A stretch of 64,000 nucleotides of DNA from contig JBOEGO010000025.1 of the NCBI GenBank assembly GCA_050633465.1, positions 12,925 through 76,924 on the forward strand. Direction: 5' to 3'. The stretch is from UBA3069 sp050633465. GTDB taxonomy: Bacteria; Pseudomonadota; Alphaproteobacteria; Rhodobacterales; Rhodobacteraceae. A program made the translations under genes and the position numbers. The notes under the pieces were generated by a model. The model saw only the letters and a program-made list of their open reading frames with translations. It had not been told where the DNA came from and searched no databases. Positions 18,096 through 25,794 of the stretch are shown here, piece after piece. Each line of letters opens with the position of its first letter. Position 1 is the stretch's first letter.

Positions 18096-19381
18096 GCGGG
18101 CATCCTTTCCGGCATGTGCCGATGGGATTGAAATTGAAAACGGGGCAGGGCGCGGCGGCGCAGGCCCAGAAAATGCAGGGACAAAAACAACGGGTAATCC
18201 ATGAAATACTGCCCGTTCAGCAGCAGCAGCAGCACAAGGATAAACCAGGCCCGTGCCACAGGGCCAAGCCCGCTGGCGCGCAATCCGGCCCAAAGGGAAA
18301 TCACCAGAATGGCCATACCAGCAAGGCCAAGCTGGCGCAGATAGCCGGTAAACCCGTTGCCAAGTGCCAGCCGGTCCAGATCGGGGTTCAGTGCATATTG
18401 CGTGGTGTTGTTCTGGCCCCAGCCCAAAATCGGCCGTTCGACGATATAGGCCCAGTCGAATATGACAGCACCAAAGCGCGACAGCTCCCAACCGGCCTCT
18501 TGGTAGACCGCGCGATAGTAAAGTTCGGTGATTTTCGGGCCGACGAAATCCAGCTGCCAGACGAAATAGGACAGCGGCACCAGAATAACAGCGGCCACTG
18601 TCAGGCGGATCGCATTGTTGACAATGGCACGTTGCGTGGCGCGACGGGCAAGGATGAACATGGTCAGCGCCAGCGGCAGAATGATCAGCCCGGTGGTCGA
18701 TAGTGTCGACAGAATGCCCGTAATCAACCACAGCGCCCAGCGTTTGCGCAGGCGGCGCGGCAGGTCGCTACGCAGGGTGGCCAGCACCAGCAGGGCCAGT
18801 GTCAGATAACCGGAAAACGCGCCCGGTTCCCAGAACATGCCGGCATTGCGGATCAGGTTTTCGCCGGTCTGGAAATTGTGCAGCCCGATGTTGACCTGCA
18901 CCTGCACATCATGCTGCGCCACGCCGACAATATTGGCCAGCGGTTGAAACAGCTGATACAGGCGCACCCCGGCAAAGGACAGCAGCACAACGGGAATGTG
19001 AAACAGCAGGCTCAGCTTGGTCACCCAGACCATGCAGCGCACAAATGCCAGCCGGAAACTGGTCACCGTTGCGGCAATCGTCGCGGCCACGGTCAGTTTG
19101 GTGAAAAAGCCGATGATTGTGACCGGCGCAAAGAAATTCAGCGCCGCGCTTTGCAATCCGAACAGCAGCATCAGCGCCAGATAGACCAGCATCATCCGTT
19201 TGGCCGGGTTGCGTTTCAGCACCACCATGCGCAGCACGCCGATCAGGGCAAAAAACAAAAACGCGATGTCGCGCCTGTCATTGTTGACCAGCGCCATATT
19301 CCCCGACAGCGCGATCAACGCCATGGTCAGCAGGTAATCCACCTGACTGGGTTGCGCGATATCCAGTTGGCGCAGCTTCAT
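18092..19381 (-). CDS. O-antigen polymerase/ligase-like membrane protein (Wzy-type)
   Basis: The 429-residue polytopic protein (about ten hydrophobic segments) has a periplasmic loop rich in charged residues (NIGLHNFQTGENLIRNAGMF followed by WEPGAFSGYL). The WEPG motif is common in Wzy-like polymerases of alphaproteobacteria. It lies between the flippase and a glycosyltransferase with ATGA overlaps on both sides. It would polymerise lipid-linked repeat units on the periplasmic face. Sequence conservation in this class is low, so the call leans on topology and context. Confidence 0.75.
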   Translation of the reverse strand: MKLRQLDIAQPSQVDYLLTMALIALSGNMALVNNDRRDIAFLFFALIGVLRMVVLKRNPAKRMMLVYLALMLLFGLQSAALNFFAPVTIIGFFTKLTVAATIAATVTSFRLAFVRCMVWVTKLSLLFHIPVVLLSFAGVRLYQLFQPLANIVGVAQHDVQVQVNIGLHNFQTGENLIRNAGMFWEPGAFSGYLTLALLVLATLRSDLPRRLRKRWALWLITGILSTLSTTGLIILPLALTMFILARRATQRAIVNNAIRLTVAAVILVPLSYFVWQLDFVGPKITELYYRAVYQEAGWELSRFGAVIFDWAYIVERPILGWGQNNTTQYALNPDLDRLALGNGFTGYLRQLGLAGMAILVISLWAGLRASGLGPVARAWFILVLLLLLNGQYFMDYPLFLSLHFLGLRRRALPRFQFQSHRHMPERMPA

Positions 19382-20703
19382 CCACGCCCCCCGGTGAACG
19401 GCATATAGCACAGCCATATCCCGTCGCGTTTGCGCACTGCCAGCAGGGTGGCGATGTTCCAGATGGCGATGCTACCGCCCATCGCCATGGCTGCGCCAGT
19501 GATGCCAAAGGGCGGGATCAGCAGGATCGACAGAACCACAGTCATCACCGCCGATAGGGTGACGATGCTGGCCAGCACCTTTTGCCCGCCGGTCATGTTC
19601 AGGAAATAGTTCGACACCCCGCCAAAGGAGTTGATGAAATATCCCCCCGTCAGGATCAGCAGCGCCGGCACCGCAGGCAGGTATTCCGGCCCAAAGGCCA
19701 CCCGCACCAGCCATGGGGCCAACAGCAGGATGCCCGCCAGTATCGGCGCGGTGGACCAGAACACCAATGTCGTGGTGCGTTTGGCCAGCAGGCGCAGTTC
19801 CTCTTCGTCGCCACTGGCGCGCAACTGGGCAAAACGCGGTTCCGCCACCATGTTGATCGACGCCAGCGCAAAGGCCGCAAGGGTCGAAATTTTCACCGCC
19901 ACCGAATACAGGCCCAAATCAGCCGAGGTCAGAAAATAGCCCGCCACAATCACGCTGCCCTGTGACACCACCAGCGACATGAAAGAGGTCATGAAAAACG
20001 CAAAACCGGCGCGGGCGATGCGCGGCGCGGGCGGAATATCGGCAGGGTCATGGGTGCCATGGCTGTCGCGGGCCATGATGTCGGACCGGATGAATATCGT
20101 GCTGATCAGGGCCACCGCGGCCAGGGCAAAGGCATAGGATACGGCGGGCAGCAACGGGCGCGGCACGAAACCTGCCCCGATCACGGCCAGCACCAGCACC
20201 CCGATCAGGTTGACCACCGGCGGGCCGGACAGCATCACCGCAAAGGCGCGTATCCGCATCAACCCGCGCAGCGCCTGTGTGTTCAGGTTGACCAGCGCCC
20301 GCGCAATGAATGCCAGCATCGCAATCGACAGCACCGCCGCCCCGCGCCCCTGTGCAAATTCCGGGATCATAGTGGCAAAAAACGGCAGCGCCGCCAGACA
20401 GCCCACCAAGGCAAAGGTCAGCACGATCAGCACGCTGCGCCCGTAAAACCGCGCCAAATATCCGCGTCCGGCCCCGGCCCCGCTGGCGGAAAATTCGCGC
20501 ATCAAAAACATGCCGATGCCGAATTCCGCAACCACGCCGAACAGCATGGTCATGGATGTCAGCAAGGTCACAAAGCCCAATGCGTCCTTGCCGTAAATCC
20601 GCGCCACGGCCACCGCCAGCGCAAACCCGACAACAATCCCGACCACGCGTGCGGCAATCACCCAAAAGGATGCACCCATCAGCGCACGGGTCCGCAGATC
20701 CAT
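19378..20703 (-). CDS. Lipid-linked oligosaccharide flippase (Wzx/MOP family)
   Basis: The membrane protein of about 441 residues with roughly 12-14 hydrophobic segments belongs to the polysaccharide_synt group. It starts MDLRTRALMGASFWVIAARV and has the typical GIGMFLMREFSASG and VGVYS-like LGLYSVAVKISTLAAF repeats. It would flip undecaprenyl-linked repeats across the inner membrane. The ATG at 20703 is used; an in-frame TTG at 20739 with AGGA upstream is an alternative that adds 12 residues. It is the first gene of the flippase-polymerase-GT-sulfotransferase run. Confidence 0.85.
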   Translation of the reverse strand: MDLRTRALMGASFWVIAARVVGIVVGFALAVAVARIYGKDALGFVTLLTSMTMLFGVVAEFGIGMFLMREFSASGAGAGRGYLARFYGRSVLIVLTFALVGCLAALPFFATMIPEFAQGRGAAVLSIAMLAFIARALVNLNTQALRGLMRIRAFAVMLSGPPVVNLIGVLVLAVIGAGFVPRPLLPAVSYAFALAAVALISTIFIRSDIMARDSHGTHDPADIPPAPRIARAGFAFFMTSFMSLVVSQGSVIVAGYFLTSADLGLYSVAVKISTLAAFALASINMVAEPRFAQLRASGDEEELRLLAKRTTTLVFWSTAPILAGILLLAPWLVRVAFGPEYLPAVPALLILTGGYFINSFGGVSNYFLNMTGGQKVLASIVTLSAVMTVVLSILLIPPFGITGAAMAMGGSIAIWNIATLLAVRKRDGIWLCYMPFTGGRG

Positions 20704-20972
20704 TAGCCCGCCAATCCGGCTGAAAATCGACAAATTCAATATCCTGTCTTCACCGGACGAAACATTACTCCGGCGGGTGGTCTATACACTTGGGTCCGGC
20801 TTTTGAACACTGGGCAATTGCCGGTTTCGGGCGTTCTGTCGCGTATTTCGCCCTGTCTTTCGGGCATCTGCCTGACGGTTGTGCATTTACGCAGAGGCGT
20901 GTCGCAGGGCGCGGCCCTTTTCCTTTTGTCGCTTGCGCCCTAGCTTGCACGCGACGAACAGGGGAGGGACAA

Positions 20973-21914
20973 ATGCCTGCGATTGTCGAAATCACCGATT
21001 TAAAGAAGACCTATGAGGGCGGGTTCGAAGCCCTGAAAGGCATAAACCTGTCAATTGAGGAGGGCGAGATTCTGGCCCTGCTTGGCCCCAATGGCGCCGG
21101 AAAAACCACCCTGATTTCAACGATTTGCGGGCTGGTTACGCCCACGTCAGGGGCGGTCAGGGTCGGGGGCAGCGACATTAATACAGGGTATCGGCGTGCC
21201 CGCTCCTTGATCGGGCTGGTGCCGCAGGAAATCTCGCTTGAACCGTTTGAAAAAGTCATCAGCACGGTGCGCCTGAGTCAGGGATTATGGGGCATGAAAC
21301 CCGATGATGCCGCGGTCGAGGATGTGCTGAAAAAACTGTCCCTGTGGGACAAACGCGATGCCCGCACCCGTGAATTGTCGGGCGGGATGAAACGGCGGGT
21401 GATGATCGCCAAGGCGCTGATCCACAAACCCCGCGTGTTGTTTCTGGATGAACCCACCGCTGGCGTCGACGTGGAATTGCGCCGTGGCATGTGGGAGGTG
21501 GTGGACGATCTGCGCCGCGACGGTGTGACCATCATCCTGACCACCCATTACATCGAAGAGGCAGAGGCCATCGCCGACCGTGTCGGTGTGATCGACAAGG
21601 GCCAGTTGCAACTGATCGAGGAAACCGGCGCGTTGATGGCCCGCATGGGCCAAAAGGAATTGCGCATCGAATTGCAGGCACCACTGGCCGCGATCCCCGA
21701 TGCCCTGTCCGGTTTCGATCTGGCGCTAGAGGAGGACGGGGCGAAGCTGGTCTATCGCTATGACACCCGCGCCGAACGCACGGGCATCACCGCCCTGTTG
21801 ACCGGATTGCAGGCCCAGGGCATCGCGATGCGTGATTTGCAAACGCGCCAATCCTCGCTAGAGGAAATATTCGTGGGCCTGATTGCCGACGCCCAAAAGG
21901 AGAATGCAGCATGA
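20973..21914 (+). CDS. ABC transporter ATP-binding protein (ABC-2/NodI-DrrA type)
   Basis: The 313-residue nucleotide-binding subunit has Walker A LLGPNGAGKTTLIST, the signature ELSGGMKRRVMIAK and Walker B RVLFLDEPTAGVD, followed by the H-loop ILTTHY. A C-terminal extension of about 80 residues is typical of the DrrA/NodI class. GGGGAGGG sits before the ATG at 20973; the longer in-frame extension is not used. It overlaps the permease by ATGA. The substrate is not evident from sequence. Confidence 0.92.
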   Translation: MPAIVEITDLKKTYEGGFEALKGINLSIEEGEILALLGPNGAGKTTLISTICGLVTPTSGAVRVGGSDINTGYRRARSLIGLVPQEISLEPFEKVISTVRLSQGLWGMKPDDAAVEDVLKKLSLWDKRDARTRELSGGMKRRVMIAKALIHKPRVLFLDEPTAGVDVELRRGMWEVVDDLRRDGVTIILTTHYIEEAEAIADRVGVIDKGQLQLIEETGALMARMGQKELRIELQAPLAAIPDALSGFDLALEEDGAKLVYRYDTRAERTGITALLTGLQAQGIAMRDLQTRQSSLEEIFVGLIADAQKENAA

Positions 21915-22672
21915 GCCTGCGCGCAGTAAAAGCGATCTATATGTATGAAATGGCGCGGTTTTTCCGCACGTTGGCGCAATCGTTCATTTCGCCGGTGATT
22001 TCCACATCGCTGTATTTCGTGGTCTTTGGCACCGCCATCGGGTCACGGATTGATCAGGTCGAAGGCGTCAGTTACGGCGCGTTCATCGTGCCCGGTTTGA
22101 TCATGCTCAGCGTGATCACGCAGGCGCTGTCAAACGCATCCTTTGGTATCTATTTCCCCAAATTCATCGGCACGGTGTTTGAATTGCTGTCGGCCCCGGT
22201 GAATTTTCTGGAAATCGTGGCCGGATATGTGGGGGCGGCGGCGACCAAGGCGCTGTTCATCGGGGTGGTGATTTTGGGCACCGCGTCGCTGTTTGTGGAT
22301 ATCCATATCCAGCACCCGCTGGCCATGGTGGCGTTTCTGCTGCTGACCTGTATCAGTTTTGCGCTGTTCGGGTTCATCATCGGCATCTGGGCGAAAAATT
22401 TCGAACAGTTGCAGTTGATCCCGCTGCTGGTGGTCACGCCCTTGGTGTTTTTGGGCGGGTCGTTCTATTCGATTTCGATGCTGCCGCCGATCTGGCAGAA
22501 AATCACCCTGTTCAATCCTGTGGTTTACCTGATTTCGGGGTTCCGCTGGTCGTTCTTTGGCACGGCTGATGTGCCCATCGGATGGAGCCTGCTGGCAATT
22601 GGCGTGTTCATGGCGCTGTGCATCGCCGCCGTTTGGTGGATTTTCCGCACCGGCTGGCGGCTGCGTTCGTGA
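21911..22672 (+). CDS. ABC-2 type transporter permease
   Basis: The 253-residue integral membrane protein has six hydrophobic segments and the ABC-2 signature near its end (FNPVVYLISGFRWSFFGTAD), as in NodJ/DrrB-type permeases. It pairs with the ATPase that overlaps its start. The pair may export a lipid, glycan or drug. The neighbouring polysaccharide locus already has its own Wzx, so a link to it is not implied. Confidence 0.9.
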   Translation: MSLRAVKAIYMYEMARFFRTLAQSFISPVISTSLYFVVFGTAIGSRIDQVEGVSYGAFIVPGLIMLSVITQALSNASFGIYFPKFIGTVFELLSAPVNFLEIVAGYVGAAATKALFIGVVILGTASLFVDIHIQHPLAMVAFLLLTCISFALFGFIIGIWAKNFEQLQLIPLLVVTPLVFLGGSFYSISMLPPIWQKITLFNPVVYLISGFRWSFFGTADVPIGWSLLAIGVFMALCIAAVWWIFRTGWRLRS

Positions 22673-22769
22673 CCATTCTGCCGCCGCGCAGAGATTTATT
22701 TCGCTGCGCGGCGGGCTTTGGCCCTTGCCTGCCTTGTTTGCGGCGGGGTGCGGGGCTACATCGGCCCTT

Positions 22770-23564
22770 ATGAAACGCTATGTCCCCTTTTTGAAATCCG
22801 ATCCCACCGTTGCCGTGGTGCGCCTGCAGGGCGCGATTGGCGCGGGCGGGCGCAGCGCGCTGTCGGACGAGGCATTGCGCCCCGTTCTGGAACGCGCGTT
22901 CAAACGCAAACCCGCCGCCGTGGCGCTGATCATCAATTCCCCCGGTGGCAGCCCCGTGCAATCGGCGCTGATCGGGGCACGCATCCGGCGGCTGGCCGAT
23001 GAAAAGGGCACCCCCGTGCATGCCTTTGTCGAGGATGTGGCCGCATCGGGTGGCTATTGGCTGGCCTGTGCCGCCGATGACATCTGGGCCGATTACGGGT
23101 CTATCCTCGGGTCGATCGGAGTGATTTCCGCCGGGTTTGGCGCGCATATATTTCTGGCCCGTCAGGGTGTCGAGCGGCGCGTTTATACTGCGGGCGAGAG
23201 CAAATCCATGCTGGACCCGTTCCGCCCCGAAGACCCCGAAGATGTGGAGCGCCTGAAAGGCATTCTGGACGATATGCATGTCGGTTTCATCGATTGGGTG
23301 AAATCGCGTCGTGGCGATAAACTGGCCATGGACGAGGACCTGTTCACCGGCCGCGTCTGGCTGGGTCAGAAGGCGATTGAAATGGGGCTGATCGACGGTC
23401 TGGCCCATATGGAAACCAAAATGAAATCGCTATACGGCGATAAGGTGAAATTCACACGATTTGGCCGCAAACGGTCGCTGTTTTCGCGCTTTGGCGCGAA
23501 TATGGCGCAGGATGCACTGGCCGGAATCGAGGAACGCGCAGCATTCGCGCGCTTCGGGCTGTAA
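22770..23564 (+). CDS. S49 family serine peptidase (SppA-like)
   Basis: The 264-residue protein carries the short SppA layout: INSPGGSPVQSALIG, then the nucleophile Ser in DVAASGGYWLAC (residue 93), then the general-base Lys in AGESKSMLDPF (residue 145). The 52-residue spacing matches short SppA enzymes. No strong N-terminal membrane segment is seen, unlike many signal-peptide peptidases, so membrane association is uncertain. The ATG at 22770 begins MKRYVPFLKSDPTVAVVRLQ; the longer frame overlaps the permease gene and is not used. Confidence 0.88.
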   Translation: MKRYVPFLKSDPTVAVVRLQGAIGAGGRSALSDEALRPVLERAFKRKPAAVALIINSPGGSPVQSALIGARIRRLADEKGTPVHAFVEDVAASGGYWLACAADDIWADYGSILGSIGVISAGFGAHIFLARQGVERRVYTAGESKSMLDPFRPEDPEDVERLKGILDDMHVGFIDWVKSRRGDKLAMDEDLFTGRVWLGQKAIEMGLIDGLAHMETKMKSLYGDKVKFTRFGRKRSLFSRFGANMAQDALAGIEERAAFARFGL

Positions 23565-23567
23565 TTC

Positions 23568-23738
23568 ATGTTGATCAAGGCGGTGACCCTTTTCCTGCTG
23601 TTCATGGGCGTGATGGCCATGTTCGGAAAATGGAAATTCCCCGGCCAAAAGAAACTGGACGCGGCGCGTTGCCCGCGTTGCAAACGATTGCGGATCGGCA
23701 AGGGGCCATGCCCCTGCAAATCCGTCAAGAAAGGGTAA
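23568..23738 (+). CDS. 56-residue membrane protein with a C-terminal zinc-ribbon-like cysteine cluster
   Basis: It begins MLIKAVTLFLLFMGVMAMFG, one membrane segment, and continues with a basic stretch and ARCPRCKRLRIGKGPCPCKS. The four cysteines (CPRC and CPC) suggest a metal-binding knuckle on the cytoplasmic side. It starts 3 bases after the SppA-like stop and ends 4 bases before the exchanger gene, so it fills the gap exactly as an operon member would. Function unknown; it was found by reading the gap directly. Confidence 0.7.
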   Translation: MLIKAVTLFLLFMGVMAMFGKWKFPGQKKLDAARCPRCKRLRIGKGPCPCKSVKKG

Positions 23739-23742
23739 CGCA

Positions 23743-24690
23743 ATGGTTTGGTTGATGGCCGTTCTGGGGCTGGGAATTTTGCTGTTGGCGGGGGATGCCC
23801 TGGTCAAAGGGGCGGTGAACCTGTCGCTGCGGGTGGGCATACCCGCGTTGATCGTGTCGCTGACGGTGGTGGCCTTTGGCACATCCGCGCCCGAGCTGCT
23901 GATTTCGGTCAAGGCGGGGCTGGATGGGTTGCCCGGCATCGCATTGGGCAATGTGGTCGGGTCGAACACGGCCAACGTGTTGATGGTGCTGGGTATTCCC
24001 GCGCTGTTGGCGGTGATGCACACCAGCGAATGCAACACGCGCAAAAGTTACATCCAGATGATCGCGGGCACGGTTCTGTTCATCGGGCTGGCGTTTTGCG
24101 GCGAATTCAACTGGGTCAGCGGGCTGATCCTGTTGGCGGCACTGGCATTGGTTTTGGGTGACAACCTGCGCGATGCGCTGTCGCACCGCCGCGCCGCCAG
24201 CTGCGCCGAGGAAGAGGAAGAAGTCGAGGGCGCGGACCCCGACATGCCGTGGTGGAAAATCGGCGTGTTTCTGGCGCTTGGCCTGATCGGGCTGCCGCTT
24301 GGCGCGGATATTCTGGTGGACAGCGCCACGGAAATTGCCCAGCGGTTTGGCGTATCGGATACGGTGATCGGGCTGACGCTGGTGGCGATCGGCACCTCGC
24401 TGCCCGAACTGGCGACCACGGTGATGGCGGCCCTGCGCCGTCAGGCCGATGTGGCACTGGGCAATGTGATCGGGTCCAACCTGTTCAATCTACTGGCTAT
24501 TATCGGCATCGCCTCGTTGATCGCGCCCATTCCGGTGGACCCCGAGTTCCTGAATTTTGACCTGTGGGTGATGCTGGGCGCGTCGCTGATGCTGATCCCC
24601 TTCGTGTTTCTGGGCCGTAACCTGACGCGCACATGGGGTGTGATCCTGTCAGCCGCCTATATCGTATATATCCTGATGGTTCTGATCTAA
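23743..24690 (+). CDS. Calcium/sodium antiporter (CaCA family, YrbG-like)
   Basis: The 315-residue membrane protein has two inverted exchanger repeats. The first shows VAFGTSAPELLISV and GNVVGSNTANVLMVLG. The second shows VAIGTSLPELATTV and GNVIGSNLFNLLAIIG. These acidic-containing alpha motifs form the ion pathway. Between them is an acidic cytoplasmic loop (EEEEEVEGADPD). About ten membrane segments are predicted by eye. It follows the 56-residue gene by 4 bases. Confidence 0.93.
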   Translation: MVWLMAVLGLGILLLAGDALVKGAVNLSLRVGIPALIVSLTVVAFGTSAPELLISVKAGLDGLPGIALGNVVGSNTANVLMVLGIPALLAVMHTSECNTRKSYIQMIAGTVLFIGLAFCGEFNWVSGLILLAALALVLGDNLRDALSHRRAASCAEEEEEVEGADPDMPWWKIGVFLALGLIGLPLGADILVDSATEIAQRFGVSDTVIGLTLVAIGTSLPELATTVMAALRRQADVALGNVIGSNLFNLLAIIGIASLIAPIPVDPEFLNFDLWVMLGASLMLIPFVFLGRNLTRTWGVILSAAYIVYILMVLI

Positions 24691-24701
24691 CGGAGGATAC
24701 G

Positions 24702-25481
24702 ATGGCACGGGCATTGGTCACAGGTGGTGCAAAACGGCTGGGGCGCGCCATGGCGCTGTATCTGGCGCAGCGCGGGTATGATGTGGCGGTGCATTACGCC
24801 GGATCGCAGGACGCAGCCGAGGACACGGCGCAATTGATCCGCGATATGGGGCGCAAGGCCGTGACCTTGCAGGCCGATCTGCTGGACGGTGCGCAGGTGG
24901 ACGGGTTGATTGCCCGCGCCGCTGCGGGGCTGGACGGGCCGCTGACACTGCTGGTCAACAATGCATCCATTTTCGAACATGACCGCATCGAAACCGCCAC
25001 GCGCAGCAGTTGGGACCGCCATTTTGACAGCAACCTGCGCGCGCCGTTTGAATTGATGCAGGAGTTTGCCGCGCAGGCGCCCAAAGCGGTCGCAGATGCC
25101 AATGGTGAACCCGTGGCACAGGCCATGGTGCTGAACATGATCGACCAGCGCGTGCGCAAACTGACGCCGGAATTCATGACCTATACGCTGGCGAAATCGG
25201 CGCTGTGGACCCTGACCCAAACCGCCGCGCAGGGGCTGGCCCCCGATGTGCGCGTCAATGCGATTGGCCCCGGTCCGACCCTGCAAGGCGCACGTCAAAG
25301 CAAGGATCATTTCGACAAACAGCGCCAATCGACCATCCTGCAACGCGGTGCTGGTGCGGCTGATATCTGCGCGGCGCTTGGGTTTTTCCTTGATTCGCCA
25401 TCGGTCACGGGGCAATTGATCTGCGTTGATGGCGGGCAGCATCTGGGATGGCAAACGCCCGATATACTTGGGGTTGAATAG
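24702..25481 (+). CDS. SDR-family oxidoreductase, pteridine-reductase/FolM-like
   Basis: This 259-residue Rossmann protein has the NADPH-binding TGGAKRLGRAMALYL and NNASIF. The active site reads LNMIDQRVRKLTPEF followed by YTLAKSALW: Asp occupies the place of the usual SDR Ser, then Tyr and Lys. The Asp-Tyr-Lys arrangement and the GG(A)xRLG start are characteristic of pteridine reductases and FolM dihydromonapterin reductase. GGAGGA precedes the ATG at 24702. It follows the exchanger by 11 bases. The actual substrate is not proven. Confidence 0.78.
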   Translation: MARALVTGGAKRLGRAMALYLAQRGYDVAVHYAGSQDAAEDTAQLIRDMGRKAVTLQADLLDGAQVDGLIARAAAGLDGPLTLLVNNASIFEHDRIETATRSSWDRHFDSNLRAPFELMQEFAAQAPKAVADANGEPVAQAMVLNMIDQRVRKLTPEFMTYTLAKSALWTLTQTAAQGLAPDVRVNAIGPGPTLQGARQSKDHFDKQRQSTILQRGAGAADICAALGFFLDSPSVTGQLICVDGGQHLGWQTPDILGVE

Positions 25482-25794
25482 GCGGGCAAGCACCAGAATC
25501 GACCCAAGCCTGCGACAAGTTTTGCACCGCTCGCGAAACCGTTACAAAATAGTTACCAAATCTTTAATGTTTTCAGTGATTTGCACTGGTAATAATTTTT
25601 TGTTAAGCAAAGTCAATGGCTTACGCATGCGCCTAAAAAATAGGCATTTCGACGAAAGCCCCAGAAATTAAGGGTTTTTTCCAAAGTTCCAGAATTTGCC
25701 ACCAGACTTATCCACAGGTTTCGTGGATGCCTTACCTCTTGCGCTGTCAGCAGCGGCATTGCAGGGCGGGGCCAAGAATCATATCTCGTTAAGT
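25482..25794. other. AT-rich intergenic region with one perfect DnaA-type 9-mer
   Basis: The 313 bases between the SDR gene and uvrC hold no gene. The central part (about 25540-25690) is clearly AT-rich. GCCTA and TAGGC form a small hairpin around 25631-25645. TTATCCACA, a perfect DnaA-box 9-mer, lies at 25708-25716. It most simply contains the uvrC promoter. Confidence 0.5.

Noticed and set aside
25482..25794. Replication origin
   Set aside because: Only one perfect DnaA box was seen, and no dnaA, parAB or hemE gene is near. It is kept as a regulatory curiosity.
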